Shown here: one piece after another, positions 13,949 to 26,716 of the stretch
Numbering within the stretch: position 1 is the stretch's first letter
Layout of the letters: each line of letters begins with the position of its first letter
Assembly (NCBI GenBank): GCA_963662175.1
Contig: OY759215.1
Location: forward strand, 30,134,066 to 30,198,065
Reading direction: 5' to 3'
Origin: Aradus depressus
Lineage: Eukaryota > Arthropoda > Insecta > Hemiptera > Aradidae
Length of the DNA: 64,000 bases
Position numbers and translations under genes: made by a program
Notes under the pieces: model-generated
The model's input: only the letters and a program-made list of their open reading frames with translations
Told to the model about the DNA's origin: nothing
The model's database searches: none

Positions 13949-14478
13949 AGTGACGTCATTCAATAAGCAGTCACCCCCTCGCACATCTCATCCCCTTCCC
14001 ATGCGATGTTCACTAACCATAGAAAAACATTCTCAACTATCCTGAAATGTAACCATGGTGCCCCCTCCATAATATTTTCCACCGACGTAAAGGCCCCCCT
14101 CAAAATATAATTCATAAAACAGAAAACCAATGAGGCGTAGTCAGAAGACCCCCATCCCCAAAATGTTTCTACCCTCACAGTAAGTTTTCCCTCTCAACCT
14201 AAACTAAATACGATATTTCATCATCAATAACGGTCACCTTGACCTCATCTATTGACCAAACTTCGAACATTTCCAATAGCCTTGTACATGCATTTGTCCG
14301 AGACCTTTATTACTTTTAACATTTCCAGTAGGTTCTTACAAGTCTCAATGTACAACCCCAAAAGGAGCTCTTTCACCAGACCTACTCTCCTGCCCTACAT
14401 GTTTTCTACACATGGCCTCACCCACATCTTCACCACCATAGAAACACTAACTCTTAAAACACAACTCTCTGAGTAATA
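13949..14478. repeat. Left inverted arm L2 of foldback-type element 2
   Basis: Begins near GTGACGTCATTCAATAAG and ends directly at the satellite word GTCACGGTTACAAGG. Reverse-complemented arm R (for example 32,590-32,960) matches it over CGATGTTCCCTAA...AAAACATTCT...AACTA...CCTGAGA, then GATATTTCATCATCA and CATTTCC..TAGCCTTGTACATGC. Similarity is partial, with gaps, but collinear. The same arm occurs at 22,548 and 29,041. It contains a palindromic TGACGTCA (CRE-like) word at its outer edge. Confidence 0.75.
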
Positions 14479-17190
14479 GTCACGGTTACAAGGGGCGTAA
14501 AGAGTGATTTAATGCAGTGAGTAGTTACGACTCAACAAGCCCCATGTAACCATCAAAGAATACATACTCTTCAGGATTTTATTTACATAAAGAAATGGAG
14601 AGTATGTATCCATGTGAGTTTGTTACGGATACAAGGGGCTCAAGGTGACGTATTTAGCGCAGTGAGTAGGATAAAAATGTTAGCGGTGTGCACTAACCGT
14701 AGAGGTGACGAGTAAATAAGGAAAAGCTCTGAAAGCTATCTAGATCCTGGTCTCGAACTAATTACGACTCAAACCCCTTGCAACCATCAAAGAATACATA
14801 CTCTTCAGGACTTCATTAAGATAAAGAAATGGAGAGTATGTATCCATGTTACTTTGTTACGGATACAAGGGGCGCAAGGTGACGTATTTAGCGCAGTGAG
14901 TAGGATGAAAATGTTAACGGTGTGCACAAACCGTAGAAGTGACGAGGAAATAAAGAGAAGCTCCGAAAACTATGTAGATCCTGGTCTCGAACTAGTTACG
15001 ACTCATCAAGCTTTATGTACCCATAAAAGGATATATACTCTTCAGGACTTTATTTGGATAAAGAAATGGGGAGTATGTATCCATGTAACATTGTTACGGA
15101 TACAAGGGGCGCAAGGTGACGTATTTAGTGCAGTGAGTAGAATGAAAATGTTGCCGGTGTGCACAAACCGTAGAGGTGACGAGGAAATAAAGAGAAGCTC
15201 CGAAAACTATCTAGATCCTGGTCTCGATTCAATTACGACACATAGAGCCGTTGCAACCATCAAATGATACATACTCTTCAGGACTTTATTTACATAAAGA
15301 AATGGAGAGTATGTATCCATGTGAGTTTGTTACGGATACAAGAGGCGCAAGGTGACGTATTTCGTGCAGTGAGTAGGATGAAAATGTTACCGGTGTGCAC
15401 AAACCGTAGAGGTGACGAGGAAATAAAGAGAAGCTCCGAAAACTATCTAGATCCTGGTCTCGATTCAATTACGACACATAGAGCCGTTGCGACCATCAAA
15501 TGATACATACTCTTCAGGACTTTATTAACATAAAGAAATGGAGAGTATGTATCTATGTGAGTTTGTTACGGATACAAGAGGCGCAAGGTGACGTATTTAG
15601 TGCAGTGAGTCGGATGAAAATGTTACCGGTGTGCAGAAACCGTAGAGGTGACGAGGAAATAAAGAGAAGCACCGAAAACTATCTAGATCCTGGTCTCGAA
15701 CTAATTACGACTCAAACCCCTTGCAACCATCAAAGAATACATACTCTTCAGGACTTCATTAAGATAAAGAAATGGAGAGTATGTACCCATGTTACATTGT
15801 TACAGATACAAGGGGCGCAAGGTGACGTATTTAGTGCAGTGAGTAGGATGAAAATGTTAACGGTGTGCAGAAACCGTAGAGGTGACGAGGAAATAAAGAG
15901 AAGCTCCGAAAACTATGTAGATCCTGGTTTCGAACTAGTTACGACTCATCAAGCTTTATGTACCCATAAAATGATATATACTCTTCAGGACTTTATTTGG
16001 ATAAAGAAATGGGGAGTATGTATCCATGTTACATTGTTACGAATACAAGGGACGCAAGGTGACGTATTTAGTGCAGTGAGTAGGATGAAAATGTTGCCGG
16101 TGTGCACAAACCGTAGAGGTGACGAGGAAATAAAGAGAAGCTCCGAAAACTATCTAGATCCTGGTCTCGATTCAATTACGACACATAGAGCCGTTGCAAC
16201 CATCAAATAATACATACTCTTCAGGACTTTATTTACATAAAGAAATGGAGAGTATGTATCCATGTGAGTTTGTTACGGATACAAGAGGCGCAAAGTTACG
16301 TATTTAGTGCAGTGAGTAGGATAAAAATGTTACCGGTGTGCACAAACCGTAGAGGTGACGAGTAAATAAAGAGAAGCTCTGAAAGCTATCTTGATCCTTG
16401 TGTCGAACTAGTTACGACTCATCAAGCCCCATGTAACAGTCACAAGAATACATACTCTTCAGGACTTCATTAAGATAAAAAAATGGAGAGTATGTATCCA
16501 TGTTACATTGTTACCGATACAGGGGGCGCAAGGTGACGTATTTAGTGCAGTGAGTAGGAAGAAAATGTTACCAGGGTGCACAAACCGTACAGATGACGAG
16601 GAAATGAATAGAAGCTCTGAAAGCTATGTAGATCCTGGTCTCGAACTGGTTACGACTCATCAAGCTTTATGTAATCATAAAAGAATATATACTCTTTAGG
16701 ACTTTATTTGGATAAAGAAATGGGGAGTATGTATCCATGTTACATTGTTACGGATACAAGGGACGCAAGGTGACGTATTTAGTGCAGTGAGTAGGATGAA
16801 AATGTTGCCGGTGTGCACAAACCGGAGAGGCGACGAGTAAATAAAGAGAAGCTCCGAAAACTATCTAGATCCTGGTCTCGATTCAATTACGACACATAAA
16901 GCCGTTGCAACCATCAAAGAATAGATACACTTTAGGACTTCATTAAGATAAAGAAATTGAGAGTATGAATCCATGTTACATTGTTACGGATGCAAGGGGC
17001 GCAAGGTGACGTATTTAGTGCAGTGAGTAGGAAGAAAATGTTACCGGTGTGCAGAAACCGTAGGGGTGACGAGGAAATAAAGAGAAGCTCTGAAAGCTAT
17101 CTAGATCCTGGTCTCGAACTAGTTACGACTCATCAAGCCCCATGTAGCCGTCACAAGAATACTTACTCTTTAGATTTATATTAGCTGAAA
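14479..17190 (+). repeat. Satellite array S2, 234-237-bp monomers
   Basis: Head-to-tail monomers with the marker GTGACGTATTTA at 14645, 14879, 15116, 15352 and onward. They are diverged from S1, with GCGCAGTGAGTAGG in place of the ACCGCGACAAGG stretch. Many monomers are 237 bp (79 codons) and lack stops in one frame, which produces long open frames across repeats (see next entry). The array ends in a diverged copy near 17,170-17,190, followed by arm R2. Confidence 0.95.
14854..16210 (+). other. Satellite-encoded open frames of 137 and 236 codons
   Basis: Two long frames (14854-15267 and 15500-16210; a 79-codon one lies at 15264-15503). They translate as repeats of about 79 residues containing GDVFSAVSRMKMLPVC, then NRRGDEEIKRSSENYLDPGL. 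The frames stay open because the monomer is 237 bp, so the same frame recurs in each copy. No promoter, signal peptide, intron signal or known domain is visible. The same frame in S1 is short because 235-236-bp monomers shift it. Translation cannot be judged from sequence alone. Confidence 0.2.
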
Positions 17191-17900
17191 AAATTACTTT
17201 GAAACGGTTACAAGTGGTGCATATTATACAAAATGTTTCGTTGTTTCAGACAGGTGGAGAATAGTCAATATTTCGGTTTTAGAAGGTGTAATATATGTGT
17301 GTAATGTGTGTAAATGTGAGGTTTTGTAGGAGGTGTCATGTTAATCGGGTTAGTAGGTTCTGAACTATAGGAAAATATATGAGTCAAGGCGGAATGTGAT
17401 GAATGATGGACCTTTGTATATGTGTAATAGGATGGAATGATAATGCATGTATAAGGCTACCGGAAATGCACAAGGTCAATACATATGGTCAACGTAACAG
17501 TTGACGATGATATCATAAACTCTTTTACTTTGAAAGGAGAGAGGAAACTTATTCAAACAATTATGAGGATAACGGAAACTAAGGAGTATAGAAGGAATCT
17601 AACCACAACCAGGTTTATAGAGAGAAACTAAGTTCAAGGATGGAAACCTTTTATGGGAAGGGCTCTTCTGAATACCGCGCTGGGTAAGCCTCAGGATGGC
17701 TTAGGCTTGAGTGAGTGGTTGGCGGCGGTAATGTCGATTGAAGAAAATTGAGAGAGGGGCGTCATGGCTACGTCTCAGGGTAGTTAAGAATGTTTTCGAT
17801 GATTTAGGAACATCGTATATCGTATAGTACTAAAGCTGAAGGGAAGGAAGGGGGTGGGACGCCTCATCAGAGTTCCTCGATGAAAGACGTAACTCCCTGC
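17191..17900. repeat. Right inverted arm R2 of foldback-type element 2
   Basis: Follows the satellite with AACGGTTACAAGTGGTGCAT and ends near CTCGATGAAAGACGTAACTCC. It is nearly the same sequence as 32,285-32,970 and, in part, 25,723-26,250 and 10,640-11,060. Read in reverse complement it matches the L arms in the same order of landmarks. A 63-codon frame in the sister arms (for example 10697-10888, MVNVTVDDDIIN...) varies in length from copy to copy and is not called a gene. Confidence 0.75.
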
Positions 17901-20391
17901 GCCAAGACTCTTTTTACTATTATCGATGACATATAACTTGAGATGCTCCTCAGCAGAAAATATTCGGGTCTGCAAACAAGAAAAGAGAAAGATGATGTCA
18001 ATTTACTACAAAAAATTCTTTAGTCAGATTTCGGTCAGTTCCGCTGTGATGCTTTTCAAATTATTAAAAAGGTTGTACAATGTACGAATTGTCAGTTTCA
18101 AGTTTCTTCTCAAATTACTTATCTCTGAAGAGAATAACTAGGGATGGACCTAAGACGATACATGAACAGGCAAACATGAACAAAAGAAAATAATGTACAG
18201 AGACTTGTAGCCAATATAAGAAGAATTACATCAGAGATAATCGAGAAATCTCACTTCATCCAAGGTTGCTCAAGCAAAAATGACATTCAAGGGATTCCAT
18301 ACATCCAGATGAGCTGTGATGCTACAAAATAAAATAAAAGAAACATTTAAAAATGTGGAAGGTCAAAAAAAACATACCTGTCAGAGCGGAGTTTCTCATG
18401 AAATTAACTTGGAATGCACCTTCAGATGATAAATCTGTAAACAAGAACAGAATAAGATAATGTACCAAAACTTGTAGCCAATATAAGACAAAAGATGCAT
18501 AGATAATCTGGAAAAATCATGTTAAAAAGACTTTCATCAAATACCGGATATCCAGAGCAGTTGCACTTTAATAAAAATAATAGGTAATAAAATAAAACAA
18601 AAAAGTATTTTATTTTTTAAATCTGTTAGATCGGAGATTTTTGTCAAACTAACTCATCATAAACTACTAAATAATCAGAGAATCTCAACTCATCCACAGT
18701 CCGCCAAGTAAGTTTAATAAGACATCCAGAGCAGCACATCGTTAAACAACAATGACAATCGTCAAATAAAGAAAGTGTTATGTTTTTAAAACAAATATAA
18801 AGTTTGTAGAAAGATGATACTTACGAAAGATCAAGGCTTCTCAAAATAACTAATCGCTGAATAATGTAAGGTATGAGAACTACTCGGGATGCACCTCCGA
18901 CGATAAATCTGCAATCAAGAACAAAATAAAGTAATATACAGGCACTTGTGGTCAATATAAGAAAAAACACCAGACATAACCAGGAATCTCATCTCATTCA
19001 TCAGTTCCTCAAGCAAAAATGAAATGATTTCTTATCAAATTAACTGACTTCCTAAATAATCAGGGAATCTCACCTCATTCACATTCCGCCAAGTAAAAAT
19101 GACTCGCTTGGGATCCCGTACATACCCGAGCAGCTGTACTGCTATAAAAAAGAAAAAAGAAACGTTTTAGATATGTGAATGAACAAAAAAATCATTCCTG
19201 TCAGTCGGAGTCAAATCACACTAACTAAAATACTGGGAAATACTTCATAGATAATCAGGGAATCTTACCTCATCCCCGGTTCGTCAAGCAACAATGAATA
19301 CTTCATATTCAAAGCAGATGCAATTCTTTTGAAAGTAAAATACATTTTGTAGAAAATCAACAACAGTAAGATCAAGGTTTCTCATCAAACTAACCTTTCG
19401 CTGATTTATGAAGAATATGGAGAATAACCAGGGATGCACCTCCGATGATAAACATGTAAACAAAAACAGAACAAATAATATTCAGACACTTGTGGTTAAC
19501 ATAAGAAATAATACTTCACATAAGAGTATAATCGGGAAATCTTACCTTATCCAAGGTTGCTCAAGCAAAAATTTCTTTCAAGGGATTCCCTACATCCAGA
19601 TGAGCTGAGATGCTACAAAATAGAATAAAAGAAACATTTAAAATATGTGGAAGGACAAAAAAAAACTACCTGCTTGTCGGAGTTCCTCATCAAACTAAAT
19701 CATCGCTGAAACATGGACTACATGGAGATGCACCTGATATGCCGGAAAGCAAGAAAAGATGAAGCTAATTATCGGAGAACTTCTACGGCTCCTGAAGCAA
19801 AAATGACTATTGATCGAATTACACTACTTCCCCGATTTCTCAAGTGCAAATGACTCATTTCGAATGCTACTGTACGGGAATGCAAAAAAATTAAAAAGAA
19901 CATGAAAGATACAATTAAGCTCGTAGAACCTGAGGAATGAAAAATGAAAGAATGTCCTGGACGATGTTGCGTCAAAATAAATTATAGATAATCAAGGTTC
20001 CGACGTTTTGTAACTCATCGAACGATCAAGGCGATGAAGAATAACTTGGGATGCACCTCAGACGATATATCAACAACAAACCAAGCCAAATAATATTATT
20101 ATGATCAATGAGTCTCACCCCCTGACCCCAGTATCTTCCGTAGAAATTACTTTCATTCCAATGCGGGAATATCCATAGATGCTGTAATGATAAAAAAAAT
20201 AATACAAAGATATTAAAAAGTTGTGAAAATATATGTTTGGATTAGCTCATAAACTAGATAACATTAGGCTAATAAACGACAAAATAACTTTTCGACAATA
20301 AAGGCGTCACACCTCATGTCTGTATTCGTAAGCAGAAGTAATACCAAAAATAAAAAGGTACTACATGAATGTGAAGAAGAAAAAATTTTAC

Positions 20392-20473
20392 CTGTAGTCC
20401 GGACGTTCTATTATTCAGCGTAGGATCGCGGCAGCCATGAAGAATAATTTGGAATGCCCGACAATCAATATAT
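20392..20473 (-). other. Open F1 exon-like segment, 82 nt
   Basis: On the minus strand this is bounded by an acceptor TTGTTTGCAG at its 5' side and a donor CAG|GTAAAATTTTTTC at its 3' side. In the frame that skips the first base it is open for 27 codons (start YIDCRAFQIILHGCRD, then PTLNNRTSGLQ). It aligns in register with the F3 segment at 45658-45746 (Y-T-G-R...LH...DTPLSY). This is one of the better-preserved F1 copies. Confidence 0.4.
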
Positions 20474-20577
20474 CTGCAAACAAACACTGAATAAAATTGA
20501 TGTAAGAAGACTTGTCGACCACCTGGGACAATACACTTTCTAAATAACCAGGCAACCTCTTCTACGGTGTAATATAA

Positions 20578-21990
20578 ACAAGCCCGTTGCCAAGGCAACG
20601 GATTTAGAAGCAACGATATATTTTTTTTTAAACCAATTTAGAAAAGGACAAAGAAAATAAAGAAGAAAGAAACCTAAGGATGAAGAAAATAAAATAGAAA
20701 ATCAACAGGAAGAAAGTAAGAATAACTTTAAAAGGAAGAAAAGGTGGCTGTAGGCCTAACCTTACAGTTATCAACCAACATTTTGTACATCAATTACCAG
20801 ATCCACCGACTTTAAAATGAAACCAAATTTTCAGAAGGGACTATATTTAACACCCAGGAACAAAATGAAACAGCTAAAAGAAGAAGGAATGAAGAAAATT
20901 TCAGGAAATTATAAGCAAAATTAAGAAAAGGTCAATAATTAAAAAACGAGTCGGTAGAAGGTTGTGAAAATTTTTAGGAAAAGACAGTTAATTATTAAGA
21001 AGAATTTGAAAAAGGAAAAGAAGAGAAAAACTACCCACATCAGATGGAAAAGCCAGCTCAAAATTTCAAAAAGGAAGCAAGTTCCAAAAATGATCCAATT
21101 ATAGAGGACGGATCCAATCCAAAGCAGTATAAATGATCTGAAGGTGTATATCACAAAATTTAAATGCTATTTTCGAGAAATGAAGAAGCCAAAATTAAAA
21201 AGAAATGTTACAGAAAATTAAGATGAAAATTTAAAAAAAAGAAGAAACGGAAGAAATGAGAGAAAACACCAAAAAATTTTAATATTTAGAAGTAAAACAA
21301 GAGACAACAGGAAAAAGAAACTCGAATTTGCTACCCATAATTCCGTGCGGAGGCAGATAGTCAGTCTATGTTGGGTTCTGGTAGAGGTGGAACCTATGAG
21401 AGACTAGTCTCTATATTTTTTGACAATTTCAGTGAAAAGAGTGAGTTAACATGTTAAAGTGAGTACTAAGTGAATAGTGAAGGGTAGAGAGGATGCGGGA
21501 AGAACGTGCACCTCATAATTTATGTTAAAGGAGTAAAATTTGTAAATATATTTCAAGGTGACGTCACGAGGTAGGATTCATTTTATTTTTTGTATACATT
21601 TCAATGGCCAATTTTCAAGTTCGAAGTTTTTTTTTTTTTATTAAAATAGTTTTCATTGTAAATATGTTTTGATTTTTTTTTGATTCCCCATATGCTCTCT
21701 CAATGAAATTCAAATTTCAAAACTCATAGGCCTTGCGAACCCCAATAATACCTTTGGAGGTGGGTACCAATTATTCAGGACACAATAGTTATAATTAATA
21801 TTTTATTTAGAATCATACCGGGAAATAATTTTGATTTTTATTGGTACCGGTAACGTAAATTCCAAGAATGAAAAGAGTTATTTATGACATAGTTTTTTCC
21901 TTGGGAGCCTCACTCCATTAATCAATTTATAATTTTTTTTTATCTATTCAATTTAATATAACTATAGTCCCCATTTAAAAATAACTAGCA
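20578..21990. mobile_element. Insertion with TG...CA ends, possible solo LTR
   Basis: The F1 sequence CTTCTACGGT|TTCTTATGA, intact at 13,428 and 28,440, is interrupted here. The insert begins TGTAATATAAACAAGC, ends AATAACTAGCA, and is flanked by ACGG on both sides (20574-20577 and 21991-21994). TG...CA ends with a 4-bp target duplication are typical of a long terminal repeat. About 1.4 kb, purine-rich and AT-rich, with no coding frame of note (a 71-codon minus frame at 20939-21154 looks incidental). A perfect palindrome CCGTTGCCAAGGCAACGG lies close to the left end. No internal retrovirus-like genes are present. Confidence 0.5.
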
Positions 21991-22665
21991 ACGGTATCTT
22001 ATGAAGAATAATTGTCATCTAATTTCGGTTTTCCAATGTTACTGTAATATTATTCAGAAGACTACAAATATGTATATATTATAAACATATTATAATATAT
22101 TATTACACAAAATGTGAAAAAAAAATATATTTACCCAAAAAAAGGTTCCGACGTTCTGCAACTCGACGCATGATCAAGCAGACACCATGAATAACTTGGG
22201 ACGCATCTCAGACGATATATCAACAACAAACAAACAAGAACAGAATAAGATACTGTATGGAGACCTTTGGCCAATATAAGACAAAATAATATTAGACTTG
22301 TCCATCACCTGAATTAATAGGATTTCTAAATAACCAGGGAATCTCACCTCTTCCACGGTTTTTCATGCAGAAATAATGTTCAACTACTTCCGGTTATCAA
22401 ATGCTGCCGTAATGCTATTAAGAAGAATAAAAATATATAATAAATAGCTAAAAAAAAACATTTACCTGTATAATCGGAACTTATTCATTAAAACACCTGA
22501 TCGCTGGATCATCGGTAGAGAGGGTATGACGGAGTTGTGGCAAAGGAAGTGACGTCATTCAATAAGGAGTCACCCTCTCGCACATCTCATCCCCTTCCCA
22601 ATACAGTGCGATGTTCCCTAACCATAGAAAAACATTCTCAACTATCCTGAGATGTAACCAAGGTG

Positions 22666-23739
22666 CTGTGAAGAATTTTGTAGATTACTCGACTCTGACT
22701 TGAATTCTTCTTTGGTGCTGCACTCTCCAACCGGGATTTTACTTTACTTTTCTTCCGACTTTACTTTATTTCACTTTATTTACTAGCTTAGAAAAAGATC
22801 ATCACTTTTTCCTTCGCTATATATAATTCCTACTTTTGTTATTTCACTTTCTCTAACTTACAACCCACAAGTATTTTCTCTATCATTAACTCAAAACTTT
22901 CATCAATGATGTGTAATCCCGTACGGCATCTAAATATTCCCCTATTTTAATTTTTTTTTCATTGCCCTAGAGATCGGTCTACAAATTCGTTCTCAAGTTC
23001 CTGTTCGAAATATAAATAACACCTCATGATATTACTTTTGTATTATTTTTTCAATGACTAACTTTTTTTCACCGATATTGCAACTAATGTTTCAATCTAA
23101 AGGTTTGCAGTAAATTATTTTTTTATACTAATTACTCCACTCTATAGCTCATAAAATCAATTTTTTAAACTGTTATGTCAAAAAAAAAAAAATTCTTCCC
23201 TCTTTCTCAGTTAAAACTCAACTTGGGTGCTTAAGGTAAAAGAACTTTACTCACCCCTGTAGAATCCTTCATTCCACATGTGAATAAAAAGGCCTATTTT
23301 GTTCACATGCAAAGCAGTTAAAAGATAGAGAGAAGAAAGACTAACTGCTTAAAAAATTATATATCTCAACAGAATTTCTTTACAGCTTTAAGTGCGGCCC
23401 ATCAATTACCGATTTAAATTTTATAAATCCGTGTGATGTACCGAATGGCATAAAAAAAAATCCCATATACTTTGTTATAATTTTCCCTCATCTGCCTTAA
23501 TAACTTCGAAATGCTTTTCCCTTGCATACCGTACTTTCTTGTTTGCATTGAGAAGCAGTTACCAAAACTTAACTGAATTATAAACTTTAAACACTCAGTG
23601 TCTGTCAATGATTGACCTTTTTTTTCTCTCTCTCTGAGTTGTGACCTACTCCAAAGTGTAAGCAAAGTGAACCCGTTTTGTAAATCAGCACAACTCTTTG
23701 CTGAGTCAAAAATCCTCTCCTAGTTTCACAGCATCACAG
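22666..23739. mobile_element. Unclassified insertion of about 1.07 kb in L3
   Basis: The sister arms read GTAACCATGGTG|CCCCCTCC without a break. Here about 1,074 bp intervene between AAGGTG and CCCCCTCCAAAATA. Short inverted ends are visible: GCTGTGAA at 22665 and TTCACAGC at 23725. A small DNA element is possible, but target duplication is unclear. An 83-codon minus frame at 23414-23665 shows no motif. Confidence 0.45.
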
Positions 23740-24121
23740 AGCCCCCTCCAAAATATTTTCCACCGACGTAGAGGCCCCCCTCAAAATATAATTCATAAAA
23801 CAGAAAACCAATGAGGCGTAGTCAGAAGACCCCTTTTCCCAAAATGTTTCTATCCTCACAGTAAGTTTTCTAATCTAAACTAAATACGATATTACATCAT
23901 CAATAATGGTCACTTTGATTGACCCCACCTTGAACATTTCCAATAGCCTTGTGCAAGTCTTTGCATGCATTTTCCGAGACCTCTTAAGACTTTGAACGTA
24001 GGTTCTTACAAGTCTTAATGTACAACCACAATAGGAGCCCTTACACCAGACCAACTCTCCTGCCCTACATGTTTTCTACACTTGGCCTCACCCAAATCTT
24101 CACCACTATAGAAACACTAAC

Positions 24122-24730
24122 TACTTGAGACCTAGAGGAGGAACTTAATTAATGGTTACGCCAATGGTAGAAGTCAGGGGAAGTGTACCCTGGACAGCAC
24201 TCTAATAATATGATGAAAGAACGGTATCTTTTAGGCTTGGAATAGTTCTTAGCTTAGAAAATCAAACATTTGCCCCAAACATTTTTCTATTAAGCCTATA
24301 CACCACATCTCCGGATATTTTTTTGATTCAGTCTCTTTTCCCGCACATAGTATATTACGTGATATCACACACACGATGAGTCCACACAATAACGAGCGGG
24401 TATTGCCTATCACCCCTGATTGTATTACATAGAAGTACCACAGATAACTAACGTGTAACTATCAGAACTCGTCTAGAAACCAAGGAACCAGTACAGCAAA
24501 GATATGGCTATACGTCAGAAAACTTGTCAAGTCAGTTATATGCCGAGTAGAACTATTGAGGTCTAAAACAAACATAAAACATTAACTAATAAGTGAAGGT
24601 CGGCTTAGAATGGGGGACCATACGAAACAATTAGTTTCCACAAGCTACGGACTTTGATTTCTTCCGAAACTTAATCATGGAGAGGAACCTATATAACACC
24701 CTCCATCCTCTGTGACGTAGCCACAAAAAC
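24122..24730. mobile_element. Unclassified insertion of about 0.6 kb in L3
   Basis: The sister arms read GAAACACTAACTCTTAAAAC. In L3 the join CACTAAC|TCTTAGAAC is separated by about 609 bp starting TACTTGAGACCTAGAGG. Neither terminal repeats nor a clear target duplication are visible, and there is no coding frame of note. Confidence 0.4.
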
Positions 24731-24989
24731 TCTTAGAACACAACTCTCGGAGGATTAGTCACAGCACCACACAATTATACCACCATACATTATACATTTT
24801 TACATAATTTTCTTTAGGTTTCAACCCTTTATTAGCAGCACTATCAATCATCAAAAACATATACATCACAAAAACAACACCCCCAACCTTCATATACAAT
24901 TCAGGTCTACTTTCACATCCCTATATTTTCTAATAGATAGATACAACCTCACAAAGGACTTTGCACTACTCTTCACATTCTGTCATCCT

Positions 24990-25722
24990 GTCACGGTTAC
25001 AAGGGGCGCAAGGTGACGTATTTAGTGCAGTGAGTAGGAAGTGGATGGTACCGGTGTGCACAAACCGTAGAGGTGACTGGGAAATAATGAGAAGCTCTGA
25101 AAGCTATCTATATCCTGGTCACGAACTACTTACGACTCATAAAGCCCCTTGTAACCGTCACAAGAATACATACTCTCCAGACTTATTATAGCTTAAAAGA
25201 TGAAGAGTGTGTATCCTTGTACCTCATTACGGTTAGAAGGGGCGCGAGGTGACGTATTTACTACCGCAACAAGGCTGTAGATGTGACCGGTGTGCATTAT
25301 CCGTAGAGGTGACTGGGAAATAAAGAAAAGCTCTGAAAGCTAGCTAGATCCTGGCCTCGAACTAGTTACGACTCATCAAGCCGCTTGTAACCGTCACAAG
25401 AATACATACTCTCCAGACTTATTATAGCTTAAAAGATGAAGAGTATGTATCCTTGTACCTTATTACGGTTACAAGGGGCGCGAGGTGACGTATTTACTAC
25501 CGCGACAAGGCTGTGGATGTGACCGGTGTGCACAAACCGTAGAGGTGACTGGGAAATAAAGAGAAGCTCTGAAAGCTATCTAGATCCTGGCCTCGAACTA
25601 GTTACGACTCATCAAGCCCCTTGTAACCGTCACAAGAACACATACTCTTCAGCACTTATTTTACCTGAAAAGATGAAGAGTATGTATCCTTGTACCTTAT
25701 TACGGGTACAAGGGGCGCGAGG
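24990..25722 (+). repeat. Satellite array S3, about three monomers
   Basis: Starts at GTCACGGTTACAAGGGGCGC and ends at ACAAGGGGCGCGAGGTTC within a fourth, truncated unit. The first monomer resembles S2 (GTGCAGTGAGTAGG); the later ones resemble S1 (ACCGCGACAAGG). The array is therefore a mosaic of both satellite types. Confidence 0.93.
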
Positions 25723-26250
25723 TTCTAGAGAGATTGCAAAGTGGAAGGTGGAAGGTGAGAGTTGAAAGTTAGGAGTTTAGACAGAGATCAAAAATGTTGT
25801 TGATTTGGGGAAGGCTACCGGAAATGCACAAGGTCAATACATATGGTCAACGTAACGTGACGATATCAAAAACTCTTTTACTTTGAAGGGAGAGAGGAAA
25901 CTTAGTCAAACAATTATGAGGATAACGGAAACTAAGGAGTATAGAAGGAATCGTACCCCAACCAGGTTTATAGAGAGAAAGCGAAAACATAGTTTAAGGA
26001 TGAAAACGTTTTTTAGGAAAGGCTCTTCTGAATACCGCGATGGGTAACCCTCAGGATGGTTTAGGCTTGAGTGAGTGGTTGGCGGCGGTAATGTCGATTG
26101 AAGAAAATTGAGAGAGGAGCGCCATGGCTACGTCTCAGGGTAGTTAAGAATGTTTTCGATGATTTAGGAACATCGTATATCGTATAGTACTAAAGCTAAA
26201 GAGAGGGAAGGGGAGGGGATGCCTCATCAGAGTTCCTCGATGAAAGAAGT
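25723..26250. repeat. Right inverted arm R3 of element 3
   Basis: Shorter right arm: the satellite-proximal part seen in R2 and R4 is missing. It joins at GGCTACCGGAAATGCACAAGG (25,813) and continues in parallel with R2 and R4 to the start of block F1. Confidence 0.7.
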
Positions 26251-26659
26251 AACTCCCTACGCCAAGACTCTTTTTACTAATATCGACGAGATGAAGAATA
26301 ACTTGGGATGTTCCTCAGCCGAATATCTGCAAACAAAACAAGAAAATCTCAAAATAGGACAAAAATTCTTTAGGCAGATTTCGGTCAGTTCCGCTGTGAT
26401 GCTTTTAAATTATTGAAAAGATTGTAACATGCACAAATCGTCAGATTGAAATTTCTCCTCAAATGACTTATCTCTGAAGAGAATAACCCAAGACGATATA
26501 TGAACAGGCATACAAGAACAGAAGAAAATAATATACAGAGACTTGTAGCCAATATAAGAAAAATTACATCAGAGATTCCCTACATCCAAATCAGCTGTAA
26601 TACTGTACAACATAATAAAAGAAACATTTTAAATATGTGAAAGGACAAAAAAAACATAC

Positions 26660-26716
26660 CTGTCAGAGCGGAGTTTCTCATGAAATTAACTTGGAATGCA
26701 CCTTCAGACGATATAT
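26660..26716 (-). other. Open F1 exon-like segment, 57 nt, phase 1 at both ends
   Basis: Minus-strand acceptor GTTCTTGTTTACAG|AT and donor ACAG|GTATGTTTTTTT. Read with a G from the previous segment it is open for 19 codons: D-ISSEGAFQVNFMRNSALT. It starts with AT and ends with G, so identical neighbours would join in frame through a GAT codon. The sister copies at 11,340-11,400, 18,380-18,440 and 34,750-34,810 keep the same edges. Confidence 0.45.

Larger units (their letters stand above)
17901..22547 (-). other. Exon-like module block F1, copy 2 (interrupted 20578-21990)
   Basis: Same module types and order as 11,060-13,948, including ATCAGGGAATCTCACCTCA, CAGTCCGCCAAGTAA, CTGTCAGAGCGGAG and CAGACGATATATC landmarks. 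The (AT)-rich spacer near 22,060-22,110 corresponds to 13,490-13,520 and 28,500-28,600. One open segment is described separately at 20392-20473. The block is split by a TG...CA insertion. Confidence 0.5.
22548..24989. repeat. Left inverted arm L3 of element 3, with two insertions
   Basis: Begins with GTGACGTCATTCAATAAG like L2 and L4 and ends at the satellite word at 24990. It is longer than L2 because of insertions at about 22666-23739 and 24122-24730. It also keeps a 220-bp segment next to the satellite (24,770-24,989, with ACAATTCAGGTCTACTTTCA), absent from L2 and L4 but present in inverted form at 9,780-9,900 in R1. No gene recognised. Confidence 0.7.
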
